A DNA stretch of 64,000 bases, from NCBI GenBank assembly GCA_016281495.1, contig JAEEIU010000003.1, positions 1-64,000 on the forward strand, in the 5' to 3' direction. Positions 17,103 through 26,370 of the stretch are shown one piece after another (the first letter of the stretch is position 1; every line of letters starts with the position of its first letter). Both the position numbers and the translations under genes were made by a program. This DNA is from Treponema sp. (GTDB lineage Bacteria; Spirochaetota; Spirochaetia; Treponematales; Treponemataceae). The notes beneath the pieces are model-generated. The model saw only the letters and a program-made list of their open reading frames with translations, had not been told where the DNA came from and did not search any database.

Positions 17103-18371
17103 CTACCCTATCACATAATGCGTATTTTTGTTCCGCTTGGCAAGGTAGAGTGCGTCATCAATTCTTTTGATTGCATCCGCTATTTCTTTGTCATGCTCCA
17201 TAAAGCGGCTTGCACCGATGGAAATCGTATAATGGATTCCCTCTCCGTTGTCTGTGGTTACTACCTGTTCGGCAACACTTTTGTTCAGCTTGTCCATCTC
17301 GGAATCAAGACTCCGCTTTAAGTTGATGTATGTCAGGATGAACTCATCACCGCCCCACCGGATTATGTGGTCGTTGTCACCCTGCTGCTCCCTGATTGTT
17401 TCAACCAGGCTTTTGATTACGCTGTCACCGATGTTGTGTCCGTAAGTATCGTTGATTGTCTTGAAATTATCAATATCCAGAATTGCAATCGAATAATCAT
17501 TTCCTGTTGCCTTAAAACTCCGCAGGTATTCTTCCAGCAGAGAGTTCCCGAATGCACGGCTACCTGCCCCGGAAAGTGAATCACGTTCAATTTTGGTCTT
17601 TAGGAGTTCAGTTTCCTTAATTAATTTTCTTGAGGACACAAAATTCGAAATGATCATATACGCAAGAAGCAAGAGCGAGACCCCTATCAAAATGGAGCAC
17701 ACAAGATAAAATGCAAACTGCCGTCCTGAGCTTACCCCACCTGTCGGCTCATACATTGAATTCAAATATGTTCCTGTGCAGACAATCCAGTTATATGGCT
17801 CATAAAGTTTTGCATAGGTGATTTTCTCTGAAACCTTGTCCGACTGATATTCCTGGAAAAAATAATTGTATGTGATTTCTCCGTCTTTTTTTATGCCTTC
17901 AAGCTCAATCAGGTATGGAAGATTTCCCGCAGCATCCTGTGTATTTGTAGAAAGCAAATCGCCCTCTGTCTCCGGAAGATTACCGTGAACCTGACGTATG
18001 GCATAATCATCTCCGCCGTCATAATTCACAACCTCGTTTATCCAGATATATGCGCCGTTTACAAAATTTGCCTTATGGACAATGTGCCTCATCAAACCCA
18101 GGGTTGCCTGTTTAAGCTGCTCCTCCGTATATTCGATGCTGCCCTCTTTAAGGGTATTCTTCATGTCCTGACGCAAATAATCAATTATGTTTATGTAATT
18201 TTCTACGGTTGTCTGCATCTCGCGTTTTTGGAATGCTAAAAGATTGGCCTTTGTCTTGTAATCGTTAAACCATTGAACGGCAAAAAACACCGTCGTCATC
18301 AAGAGGACTATGACAACACCAACTCCAATACCATGCAATCTTTTGGAAAACTTTAACATAATGAAACCCAT
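17103..18371 (-). CDS. Membrane-bound diguanylate cyclase with Cache-type sensor domain
   Basis: 422 residues: an N-terminal membrane helix (~16-32), a periplasmic ~190-residue region with the double-Cache/4HB-Cache motif (AYIWINEVV..YDGGDDYAIR, YEPYNWIVCTGTYL), a second helix at about 220-245, and a C-terminal GGDEF domain with an intact RWGGDEFILTY active site. It should synthesise c-di-GMP in response to a small extracellular ligand. The sensor resembles the sCache_2 fold, which often binds carboxylates; the ligand is unknown. An alternative start at 18359 would remove four residues. It may counteract the phosphodiesterase at 14161. Confidence 0.9.
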   Translation of the reverse strand: MGFIMLKFSKRLHGIGVGVVIVLLMTTVFFAVQWFNDYKTKANLLAFQKREMQTTVENYINIIDYLRQDMKNTLKEGSIEYTEEQLKQATLGLMRHIVHKANFVNGAYIWINEVVNYDGGDDYAIRQVHGNLPETEGDLLSTNTQDAAGNLPYLIELEGIKKDGEITYNYFFQEYQSDKVSEKITYAKLYEPYNWIVCTGTYLNSMYEPTGGVSSGRQFAFYLVCSILIGVSLLLLAYMIISNFVSSRKLIKETELLKTKIERDSLSGAGSRAFGNSLLEEYLRSFKATGNDYSIAILDIDNFKTINDTYGHNIGDSVIKSLVETIREQQGDNDHIIRWGGDEFILTYINLKRSLDSEMDKLNKSVAEQVVTTDNGEGIHYTISIGASRFMEHDKEIADAIKRIDDALYLAKRNKNTHYVIG

Positions 18372-18473
18372 CCAATTTTTTATTTTAGTTTACAATGTTA
18401 TCAGTTTTTTTTCAATTAAAAAAAGCGCCCCTCATCACCACAATAAAGAATCCCTCGGAATATTTTTATAATT

Positions 18474-18540
18474 ACCCATTGACATTGTAGGTAATTTCGG
18501 ATATATTCTGAATAATTATTTACCTACTTACTAGGTAGGA
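18474..18540 (+). promoter_or_regulatory. nifB-like operon promoter with two 19-bp operators
   Basis: Site 1 is ACCCATTGACATTGTAGGT (18474-18492); site 2 is ACCTACTTACTAGGTAGGA (18522-18540). The -35 box TTGACA (18479-18484) lies inside site 1, followed by a 17-bp spacer and -10 TATATT (18502-18507). Site 2 covers the start-site region. The same architecture recurs at 19845 and 41201, so one regulator probably represses all of them. Confidence 0.85.
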
Positions 18541-18577
18541 TTTATTTACACCTTAAAAACAGGACCAAGAGGGAACG

Positions 18578-19456
18578 ATGTCAAAGAGTTTTTCTGAATT
18601 AAAGGAAAATCACCCATGTTTCGCAAGCGGAAAGGCAACATCTGGACGCATACATTTGCCTGTGTGCCCCGGTTGCAACATTGCATGCCGTTTTTGCGAG
18701 CGCAGCTTGAATGACGATGAAAACAGGCCTGGTGTGACTTCGCGTGTGTTAAAGCCGGAAGAAACGATTCCCCTAATAAAAAAGGCCCTGGAAATCAGTC
18801 CGGAAATCAAAGTGGCGGGAATTGCGGGTCCGGGTGACACCCTTGCAAGTGACAATGCCCTAAAGACATTCAATCTGATAGACCGTGAATTCCCCGAACT
18901 CATCAAGTGCATGAGCACAAACGGTCTCCTCCTGGCCGAACGTGCAGACGAAATCATCAGGGTTGGAATCGACAGCCTTACGGTTACGGTAAACGCCGTG
19001 GATCCGGAAATAGAAGCCCAGCTCAACGACTACATCATATGGCACGGAAAAAAGATAGAGGGAGTGGAAGGAGCTAGAATCCTCATAGAAAACCAGCTTG
19101 AAGGAATCAGGAAAATCTCCGCCGCAGGAATCACAATCAAGGTGAACACAGTCCTTGTTCCACGCATCAACGGAGAACACATCGCGGAAATAGCAAAAAC
19201 CGTAGCCAAAGCGGGTGCAAAACGCTACAACATCATTCCGCTCATTCCCACGGCAAAACTCAAGGACGAACCGGCCCCCACATGTCTGGAAATCCACGCA
19301 GCAAGGGCCTCAGCAATGCCGTACATTGAACTTTTCCTGCACTGCAACCACTGCCGCGCCGATGCCGTTGGAGTTCCGGGACGCACAGAATTCTCAAAGG
19401 CACTTTACGCAAACTTCGGCACGGGAGAAGTAAAGGAGAATTTCTCACATGGCTGA
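18578..19456 (+). CDS. NifB-like radical SAM protein, core domain only
   Basis: 292 residues. HPCFASGKATSGRIHLPVCP leads into the radical-SAM cysteines CNIACRFC (C33, C37, C40). RPGVTSRVL follows, as in NifB, and the C-terminus has HCNHCRADAVG (from about residue 255), the NifB motif with cluster-binding cysteines. NifB fuses two 4Fe-4S clusters and inserts carbide to build the 8Fe core of nitrogenase cofactors. Here the usual C-terminal NifX-like domain is absent and encoded by the next gene, which overlaps by 8 bases. The presence of NifB argues that the NifDK-like enzyme at 38381-41173 carries a complex NifB-derived cofactor. The promoter has the shared operator pair. NifB-like is certain; what the cofactor finally serves is inference. 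Confidence 0.9.
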   Translation: MSKSFSELKENHPCFASGKATSGRIHLPVCPGCNIACRFCERSLNDDENRPGVTSRVLKPEETIPLIKKALEISPEIKVAGIAGPGDTLASDNALKTFNLIDREFPELIKCMSTNGLLLAERADEIIRVGIDSLTVTVNAVDPEIEAQLNDYIIWHGKKIEGVEGARILIENQLEGIRKISAAGITIKVNTVLVPRINGEHIAEIAKTVAKAGAKRYNIIPLIPTAKLKDEPAPTCLEIHAARASAMPYIELFLHCNHCRADAVGVPGRTEFSKALYANFGTGEVKENFSHG

Positions 19457-19817
19457 TACCAAATCCAAAACATACAGAATCGCAGTTGCCTCAACAGACG
19501 GAGAAAACGTCAACCAGCACTATGGCAGGGCGACAAAGTTTTACATATATTCAATGGACGACGAGGAAGGCTACGACCTTGTGGAAGAACGCAATGTGGA
19601 GCCAGTCTGCATGGAAGGTTCCCACGTGGTCTCAAAGATGGAACAAAGCGTACTCAGGTTCACGGACTGCCGCTACATCGTGGTTTCACGCCTTGGTAGT
19701 TCCGCAGGTGCCGCCCTCAGTGCAAGGGGAATCACGGCAATGGAACTTCCCGGTACGATTGACGAGGCCATCCTCAGCGTATGGAAGTACAACCGCGTGC
19801 AGGGACTTTTCAGCTGA
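19449..19817 (+). CDS. NifX/NafY-type cofactor-binding protein (detached NifB C-terminal domain)
   Basis: 122 residues of the dinitrogenase Fe-Mo cofactor biosynthesis fold (PF02579): RIAVASTDGENVNQHYGRATKFYIY at the start, with the His that ligands cofactor in this family, then CRYIVVSRLGSSAGAALSARGI. It overlaps the NifB-like gene by 8 bases, so translation is coupled. In most NifB proteins this domain is fused at the C-terminus; here it is split off. Its likely job is to hold or hand over the NifB product. A second, distinct copy with a cysteine loop is encoded at 21003. Confidence 0.88.
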   Translation: MADTKSKTYRIAVASTDGENVNQHYGRATKFYIYSMDDEEGYDLVEERNVEPVCMEGSHVVSKMEQSVLRFTDCRYIVVSRLGSSAGAALSARGITAMELPGTIDEAILSVWKYNRVQGLFS

Positions 19818-19844
19818 CATAGATTTTGTAAATATTTTTATAAA

Positions 19845-20792
<948 letters not shown>

Positions 20793-20823
20793 AAGGGCTA
20801 TCCATTAGGGTTGTAAAAAAAGT

Positions 20824-20966
20824 GTCATTCCGGGCTTGCATGTTAAGATGCTGAATCAAGTTCAGCATGACGGCGAACGTCATTCCGGGCTTGACCCGGA
20901 ATCCAGAGCTTGCATGTTAAGATGCTGAATCAAGTTCAGCATGACAGTTGATAAGTTCGGCATGAC
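20824..20966. repeat. Intergenic palindromic repeats (67-bp family), one full and one partial unit
   Basis: The full 67-bp unit is 20879-20945: a stem CATTCCGGG-CTTGA-CCCGGAATC and a second stem GATGCTGAATCAAGTTCAGCATGAC joined by a short linker. A partial unit (20824 to about 20871) has lost half of the first stem. Close relatives occur at 31001-31067 and 32868-32934, with degenerate ones near 26240 and 58566. The element separates nifH from the next nifX-like gene. Confidence 0.85.
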
Positions 20967-21002
20967 ATTTTTTTAGACAATTCCTATGCCCAGGAGTATC
21001 CT

Positions 21003-21422
21003 ATGGGAATAAAGGTTGCAATAGCATCATCTGACGGAATAAACATAGACCTTCACTTTGGCCAGGCAAAACAGTTCGCAATCTATGAACTGGAAAGCGG
21101 CCATTTTGCATTTCTGGAAAACCGTGATGCCCCAAATTCTGAACAGGCCTCAGATGACACGTCTCCCACAGGATGCGGCGGTGGTTTTGGCGGCGGATGC
21201 GGTGGCTGCGGTGGAGGAAACGGCTGTGGCAGTTCAGGAGGTCCTGCGTCTCCTCGTGTGGAACTTCTTTTGGACTGCCGTTCCATCGTTGCCGCACAGG
21301 TAGGTCAGAATGTCCGCCGCCAGTTTGAACGGAATGCAGTAAGCGTATTCGACATAGAGCTTCCCATTCAAGAGGCACTGGAAAAACTTGCCGCATATTA
21401 TACAAAGTTTGAAGAAAACTAA
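21003..21422 (+). CDS. NifX-like protein with an inserted Cys/Gly-rich loop
   Basis: 139 residues of the PF02579 fold: KVAIASSDGINIDLHFGQAKQFAIYEL at the N-terminus (metal-cluster His in the LHFGQA turn) and CRSIVAAQVGQNVRRQFERNAV at the C-terminal half. Between them an insertion at about 55-80 is almost pure Gly and Cys with cysteines at 58, 66, 69 and 75, suited to bind a metal or an Fe-S cluster. Such loops are not part of ordinary NifX. An AGGAGTATCCT site precedes the ATG. It is probably the second gene of the nifH unit, separated from nifH by the palindromic repeats, and likely assists cofactor insertion. Confidence 0.85.
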   Translation: MGIKVAIASSDGINIDLHFGQAKQFAIYELESGHFAFLENRDAPNSEQASDDTSPTGCGGGFGGGCGGCGGGNGCGSSGGPASPRVELLLDCRSIVAAQVGQNVRRQFERNAVSVFDIELPIQEALEKLAAYYTKFEEN

Positions 21423-21439
21423 ATCTGGGGTTGCCTGAT

Positions 21440-22606
21440 ATGAACAGTTCATTTTCAATAGAAACACAATGCCTTCACCTTGAATCCGAAACACAAGCAC
21501 GCGACGAAAAGTCAGCATCACTACATTATGGAGCAATCAGTTTTCCGATTTACCAGACCGCAACTTACGCACATCCCGGAGTAGGAAAAAGCACAGGATT
21601 CGACTATTCACGACTGCAAAACCCCACACGCGAGCAATTGGAAAAAGTCGTATGCCAGCTGGAACACGGTACGGACGCATTTGCACTTTCAACCGGAATG
21701 GCGGCCATCACACTCCTCATGGAACTGTTCAAACCAGGTGACCACCTCATCGTAGATTCAGACTTATACGGCGGAACAATCAGGCTGTTCGACAATGTTT
21801 CAGTTAAAAACGGAATCAGGTTTACACGCACAAACTGTTCGCAGGATGACATTGAATCCCTCATAAAACCAGAGACCAGGGCAATCTACATAGAAACCCC
21901 GACAAACCCCATGATGAACGTGACGGATATTTCTGTTGTGGCAGAACTCGCACACCGGCACAATCTTCTTCTAATCGTGGACAACACCTTCATGTCACCG
22001 TATTTCCAGACACCCCTTGATCTTGGGGCAGATGTCGTAGTCCACAGCGGAACAAAATTCCTTGCGGGCCACAACGACACACTGGCAGGCTTCATAGTCA
22101 TAAAAGATGAAACGCTTCAGGAGAAACTCCGCTTTTTGATAAAGACCACAGGTTCGGGGCTACCACCATTTGACAGCTGGCTTGTCCTCCGTGGAATAAA
22201 GACCCTTGCAATCCGCATGGAAAAGGCCCAGTCCAATGCCGCAAAAATCGTTGAATGGCTCAAGACAAAAAAATGCGTGACAAAAGTGATTTACCCGGGA
22301 ATGCCTGAACACCCCGGACATGAAGTGATGAAAAAACAGTCCCGCGGTTTTGGCTCAATGGTCACATTCAGGCTTAACTCTGTGGAAAAGGCCCTTTCCG
22401 TTCTGGAAAAAGTGCGCCTCATAAAATATGCCGAAAGCCTGGGCGGTGTCGAAACCCTCATCACCTATCCGACAACCCAAACCCATGCAGACGTTCCCGA
22501 AGAACTCCGCCTTAAAAACGGAATCACCCCGGAAACCCTGCGCCTCTCTGTAGGCATAGAGAACGTCGATGATTTGATTGCAGATCTGCAGCAGGCATTG
22601 GAGTAG
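21440..22606 (+). CDS. Cys/Met-metabolism PLP enzyme (cystathionine gamma-synthase / O-acetylhomoserine thiolyase type)
   Basis: About 388 residues of the Cys/Met metabolism PLP family. IYQTATYAHPGV, SRLQNPTREQLE, LSTGMAAIT, YGGTIRLF, ETPTNPMMNV, VDNTFMSPY and the PLP lysine in VVHSGTKFLAGHND are all present. Length fits MetB/MetI/MccB rather than the ~430-residue MetY. Likely reaction: O-acyl-homoserine plus cysteine, sulfide or methanethiol to cystathionine, homocysteine or methionine; gamma-lyase activity cannot be excluded. I start at ATG 21440, which has GGGG nine bases upstream. It sits 17 bases after the Cys-loop NifX-like gene, so it shares the nifH transcript. A thiol released by the nitrogenase-like enzyme could feed directly into this step. 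Confidence 0.88.
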   Translation: MNSSFSIETQCLHLESETQARDEKSASLHYGAISFPIYQTATYAHPGVGKSTGFDYSRLQNPTREQLEKVVCQLEHGTDAFALSTGMAAITLLMELFKPGDHLIVDSDLYGGTIRLFDNVSVKNGIRFTRTNCSQDDIESLIKPETRAIYIETPTNPMMNVTDISVVAELAHRHNLLLIVDNTFMSPYFQTPLDLGADVVVHSGTKFLAGHNDTLAGFIVIKDETLQEKLRFLIKTTGSGLPPFDSWLVLRGIKTLAIRMEKAQSNAAKIVEWLKTKKCVTKVIYPGMPEHPGHEVMKKQSRGFGSMVTFRLNSVEKALSVLEKVRLIKYAESLGGVETLITYPTTQTHADVPEELRLKNGITPETLRLSVGIENVDDLIADLQQALE

Positions 22607-22689
22607 GTGACAGGCTAAGCCGCATACAACCGTTTCTGAAACGCAGCAAAAACGTTGTGATTCTTCGTTTGTGCATATTATTTAAATTA

Positions 22690-22723
22690 GGGGAAATTTT
22701 CCTCTAATTTCCTCTAATTTCCC
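22690..22723. repeat. 34-bp direct repeat, copy A (at the fic stop codon)
   Basis: Begins GGGGAAATTTTCC and contains the tandem decamer TTTCCYCTRA. It matches copy B (24048-24081) at 31 of 34 positions in the same orientation, and covers the last codons and stop of the Fic gene. Confidence 0.85.
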
Positions 22724-24005
22724 TTAATCTTATTTCAAAGTTTTTACTTCGGGTATATCCTGTAAGCCTTTTATTCAAAGAGACTGTTTCCATCAAACCG
22801 ACAGAAACCAATCCTTCCAAATCCGAACGGATTGTTTTTACAGAAACATTAAATCTTGTTTCCAGATCTTTGCTTGTAAACATTGAATTAGGTTTTTCTG
22901 TACAAATTTTTACAATCTGAATCTGGCGTTCATTTAAGCCAGAGATTCTATATTCCAATATTGCCATATTCTCTTTTGCTTTGCGTTCAAGATAAATCTT
23001 TAATTCTTCAAAAGCTTTGTTCAGAATGTTAAGGTTATAATGAATAAAATATCCCAAATCATTACCATCATGTTCTGTATACAAAAAGGCTTTTTCATAT
23101 TGAACTTTTGATTTATAGATAATACGCGAGATAGAAAGATATTCTGTAAGCCAATATCCTTTTTTGAGCATGTACCAGTAAAAAAGAGAACGGGCAGTCC
23201 TTCCATTTCCATCTACAAAAGGGTGAAGATACGAAATCATAAAGTGAAGAATAATGGCTTTGATGATTGGATGAACAAAACTACGAGACTCAGTATTTAC
23301 AAATTTACAGAGCTCTTTTATCGTCGGTTTAATTACAGTATATGATGGTGGCTCATGTGCAACTTCTCCGGTCATAACATTCATAACATGAATACTATTA
23401 TCTGTTCGAAACCGACCCTCATCTTCAGGTTTATCCAAAGTTTTCTCTGTAATTTGTTTATGTATTTCAAGTAATAATTCCGGAGAAAAATCATCATCTT
23501 TATGTTCAGAAAGATACCGGATTGTATTGTAGTTATTTAATATCATCTGCTGGCTTTTATCTTTTGGTTTTGCCTGTTTTCTGAGCATCTCTTTTGCAAC
23601 TTTTCTTGTAGTTGAAGCGCCTTCCATCTGACTGGAAGCAATTGCTTCTTCCATAATTGAACTTAAAAGATAATACTGTCTATTTTTACTGGAAATAATA
23701 TTTGAAGAAGCTATCGTACCACCAAAGTTCATGTCAAAATTATGCAACAGAGACTGCATCATATTTGTTTCTTTATAAAAAAAAGTACAGGCAGAAAATT
23801 TATATGTATTGCCCCCAATAATACGGGTTTGTTTTACAGCATTCCAAAAATCTTCCGGCTTTAATCCTTTGGGAACATGATATTTTACCTTGTCCCAGTA
23901 ATAATACTCATCATTGATTTTCTCAATAGCAGAAACATATAATGGATTCATGAGAATACGGAAAACTTCACTTGTCCTGGCTTTTTTAGGAGCTTCTTCT
24001 ATCAT
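22704..24005 (-). CDS. Fic-domain protein with N-terminal inhibitory motif and C-terminal winged helix
   Basis: 433 residues. The Fic active site HPFVDGNGRTAR is at 261-272, so it should transfer AMP (or another nucleotide moiety) from a nucleotide to a protein hydroxyl. The inhibitory helix motif SSQMEGA (124-130) lies N-terminal, making this a class II, self-inhibited Fic protein. The last ~80 residues hold a winged-helix domain (LNERQIQIVKICTEKP), typical of the large Fic/DUF4172-like regulators. The gene is bounded by two 34-bp direct repeats, one over its stop codon and one 42 bp before its start. It is AT-rich relative to neighbours, which fits horizontal acquisition. Confidence 0.9.
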   Translation of the reverse strand: MIEEAPKKARTSEVFRILMNPLYVSAIEKINDEYYYWDKVKYHVPKGLKPEDFWNAVKQTRIIGGNTYKFSACTFFYKETNMMQSLLHNFDMNFGGTIASSNIISSKNRQYYLLSSIMEEAIASSQMEGASTTRKVAKEMLRKQAKPKDKSQQMILNNYNTIRYLSEHKDDDFSPELLLEIHKQITEKTLDKPEDEGRFRTDNSIHVMNVMTGEVAHEPPSYTVIKPTIKELCKFVNTESRSFVHPIIKAIILHFMISYLHPFVDGNGRTARSLFYWYMLKKGYWLTEYLSISRIIYKSKVQYEKAFLYTEHDGNDLGYFIHYNLNILNKAFEELKIYLERKAKENMAILEYRISGLNERQIQIVKICTEKPNSMFTSKDLETRFNVSVKTIRSDLEGLVSVGLMETVSLNKRLTGYTRSKNFEIRLREIRGN

Positions 24006-24047
24006 AAATAAAGGATAACACGAAATAATTATGAAGTCAATAAAATT

Positions 24048-24081
24048 GGGGAAATTTTCCCCTGATTTCCCCTAATTTCCC
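24048..24081. repeat. 34-bp direct repeat, copy B (upstream of the fic start)
   Basis: Same orientation as copy A at 22690-22723 with 3 mismatches in 34. It lies in the fic promoter region, so it could be an operator for the protein's own winged helix, or the other end of a mobile cassette. Confidence 0.85.
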
Positions 24082-24098
24082 ATATATTACACCCCCCT

Positions 24099-24752
24099 CT
24101 AAACCTTTATCTCACCGTCACACAGCTTCAGGGCCTCGGGGTCGTGGCTTGCCATAAGGATTGTCTTTCCCTGGTCGGCAAGTTGGCGGAATATCCTGAT
24201 TATGGACTGGGTTTGCTCGGTGTCCACGGAATCGGTGGGTTCATCGGCGAGGATTACAGGCGGGTCATTTATCAATGCACGTGCAATCAGGACGCGGTGG
24301 TTTTCACCTCCGGAAAGTGTGGTCGGATAGTTTTGTGCAAGGTGTGCGATGCCAAGAGAATCAAGAAGTTCGTTTGCCCTTTGCGTTATCTCCTGTACAT
24401 TCGTGTCGCATGACTTTCCACCGATGAATGCAGGCAGCCTTACGTTATCAAGAACAGTAAAGTTTTCCAGAAAGCTTTGTTCCTGTGAAATAAAACCGAT
24501 GTTCTTATTCCTGAATGCGCTCAATTTTTTGTCATCATAAGTGACAAGCTCCGTGCCGTTTATCATCAGGCTTCCGGAATCCTGCTTTTGAAGACCCGCA
24601 ATTATCGAAAGCAAAGTACTTTTTCCTGCCCCGGACTTTCCAGTTACACCCACAAATGATCCTTTGGAAATTGAAAAACTCATATCCCTAAGAACATCAA
24701 TTCTTCCGCGTGGTGTTATAAATGATTTTGAAAGATTTTCCGCCTTTATCAT
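24099..24752 (-). CDS. ABC transporter ATPase (LolD/MacB type)
   Basis: About 217 residues from the ATG at 24752, which has an AGGGAA site; the longer frame extends into the permease gene. Walker A GKSGAGKST, signature LSGGENHR (instead of LSGGQ), Walker B VILADEPTD and the switch His in MASHD are all present. It pairs with the FtsX-type permease that ends one base upstream. Such MacB/LolCDE-like pairs move lipids, peptides or act mechanically and do not import solutes. Substrate unknown. Confidence 0.9.
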   Translation of the reverse strand: MIKAENLSKSFITPRGRIDVLRDMSFSISKGSFVGVTGKSGAGKSTLLSIIAGLQKQDSGSLMINGTELVTYDDKKLSAFRNKNIGFISQEQSFLENFTVLDNVRLPAFIGGKSCDTNVQEITQRANELLDSLGIAHLAQNYPTTLSGGENHRVLIARALINDPPVILADEPTDSVDTEQTQSIIRIFRQLADQGKTILMASHDPEALKLCDGEIKV

Positions 24753-24753
24753 T

Positions 24754-25950
24754 CTATTTAATTCCCTGATATACTTCATGCTTGGAAACCTTGACTGCAC
24801 CCGACACAGATGCAACAAGACATGCACCGACAAGAACCGCAAAAGTCACCAGTGCAAAAAGAGCCAGCGGCCCTGCCCCTGACAAGACAAAAGGCATGTT
24901 GAGTTTCTCCGAAATCAAAACATTGAATGGAAGCAAAATCAGCGTGCTCAGGAATATGCCAAGAACTGCAGCCAGGCTTCCAATCAGGCCTGCCTCCGCA
25001 AACACAATCGAACGCAGCTTTTTAAAATCCGCCCCCAGAACACGCAGGATGGAGAATTCCCGCAGACGCTCATTTATGGAAAGATTGAACACAATCGAAA
25101 GAGTAAGCACCGTAATCAGGACGACGATTACACTTACCGCATGTAAAAAAATCAGGAAGGACGAAATGCTGTCCATAAGGCTTGAGACGAATTTGTCACT
25201 CTGAATCACCTGTATGCCGGAGACTGCACCCTTTATGCGTGCCGCCGCGCTGTCCGGTTTTACTCCCTGTGCAAGCTTTACAAAAATTACGCTCGTCTTT
25301 GACTTTGCATTTCCATCAGAGATGAATCCGAAACCCTTGGCCTTTGCATCTTCAAAAATCTGCTCAAGGTTGGAGATGTCTGTGTAGATTGCGTTGTCCA
25401 TGCCTGTACCGCTTTTTGCAAGACGGGCGCTAACCTTATGTGTATGCTCAAAAAAACGCACGCTGTCTTTTTCTGTCGTAATGCTGCTTCCCGCAAGAAT
25501 CAGCTCATCATCATCAGAGCCTTTTACTTTTTTGCTTGCCCATGACTTTACGATAAAATCAGTCTCAGGATCAAAGCCGATTATCTGAATCGGGAAATCA
25601 CAGCAGCTTTCACTCAGGCTTGTCAGATAAAACTGGCTGCTTACTTCTCCCACTCCTTGAATTCCACGGACGGTTTCCTCTATGGACCTGTCCATGTAAA
25701 AATAATTAGGCTCACCGGAAAGCAGGACACTTTCTGCCTGTGCCTCGTAACCTTCCGGTACTATCATCAGGTCTGCACCGATTCTGTTCTTTATCCCGCT
25801 GAGCCCGCCTTTTATGCTTGCCGTCAACAGAAGCGTACCAAACAGCACCCCGGAAGCAAGTGCAACCAGAATTGTGAGTGCTGTCGTACGGTACGGCTTT
25901 TTCCTGATGTTGGAAAGCGCAAGGCTTTTTACAGTTATCGCTTTTTCCAT
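24754..25950 (-). CDS. FtsX/MacB-type ABC permease
   Basis: 398 residues: a membrane helix at about 20-45 (TTALTILVALASGVLFGTLLL), a ~200-residue extracytoplasmic domain, and three helices in the last 130 residues, the usual FtsX/MacB plan. The motif FNLSINERLREFSILRVLGAD before the third helix is typical. It follows the DUF4418 gene with a 16-base overlap and precedes its ATPase by one base, so the three form one operon. Confidence 0.88.
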   Translation of the reverse strand: MEKAITVKSLALSNIRKKPYRTTALTILVALASGVLFGTLLLTASIKGGLSGIKNRIGADLMIVPEGYEAQAESVLLSGEPNYFYMDRSIEETVRGIQGVGEVSSQFYLTSLSESCCDFPIQIIGFDPETDFIVKSWASKKVKGSDDDELILAGSSITTEKDSVRFFEHTHKVSARLAKSGTGMDNAIYTDISNLEQIFEDAKAKGFGFISDGNAKSKTSVIFVKLAQGVKPDSAAARIKGAVSGIQVIQSDKFVSSLMDSISSFLIFLHAVSVIVVLITVLTLSIVFNLSINERLREFSILRVLGADFKKLRSIVFAEAGLIGSLAAVLGIFLSTLILLPFNVLISEKLNMPFVLSGAGPLALFALVTFAVLVGACLVASVSGAVKVSKHEVYQGIK

Positions 25951-26138
25951 AAAAGAACTGTCTCTATTAGTGAAATTACGAAAATCAATATTCCAAAAAC
26001 CAGAACTGTTGGGGCAGTAACCTTATGGCAGTGCATGTTTGCCATTCCGCAAACTTTGGCGAATGTGTAGGGTGCAATGCCAACCAGCAATCCAAGCACT
26101 GCGGTAAGTCCTGATAAAATAATCCTTATGTTTTTCAT
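25935..26138 (-). CDS. DUF4418 family small membrane protein
   Basis: 67 residues from the ATG at 26138 (GGAGG site 7 bases before). Two hydrophobic helices flank the conserved loop FAKVCGMANMHCHKVTAP, matching the DUF4418 family pattern with Cys and His that could bind a metal. Genes of this family are typically next to MacB-like ABC exporters, as here; the function is unknown. A longer upstream frame would run into direct repeats and is not credible. Confidence 0.75.
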   Translation of the reverse strand: MKNIRIILSGLTAVLGLLVGIAPYTFAKVCGMANMHCHKVTAPTVLVFGILIFVISLIETVLLWKKR

Positions 26139-26157
26139 TGTAAAACCTCCTTTGTAA

Positions 26158-26320
26158 TCCACGCCATCATCGTGACCGTCAGTCATCATTGTGACCTCAG
26201 TCATCATCGTGACCGTCAGTCATCGTCGTGATCTCCTGTCATTATCGGGCTTGACCCGATAATCTCTCGCTATTCTGTCATGTCAACGTAAGATTGCCGG
26301 ATCGAGTCCGGCAATGATAC
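26158..26320. repeat. Cluster of short tandem and inverted repeats
   Basis: About four imperfect copies of GTCATCATCGTGACC are followed by two palindromes: ATTATCGGG-CTTGA-CCCGATAAT (about 26240-26262) and ATTGCCGGA-N5-TCCGGCAAT (about 26293-26315). These are degenerate relatives of the 67-bp family at 20879. They separate the DUF4418 operon from the importer gene and may act as a 3' terminator or stabiliser. Confidence 0.7.
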
Positions 26321-26370
26321 ATGTCTATGCCCTTCATTAACACATGTCCATGCCGTTGATTAATGCGTCT

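Noticed and set aside
21423-21439. TTG start at 21431 for the MetB-like gene
   Set aside because: It leaves no space after the GGGG site, while the ATG at 21440 has proper spacing.
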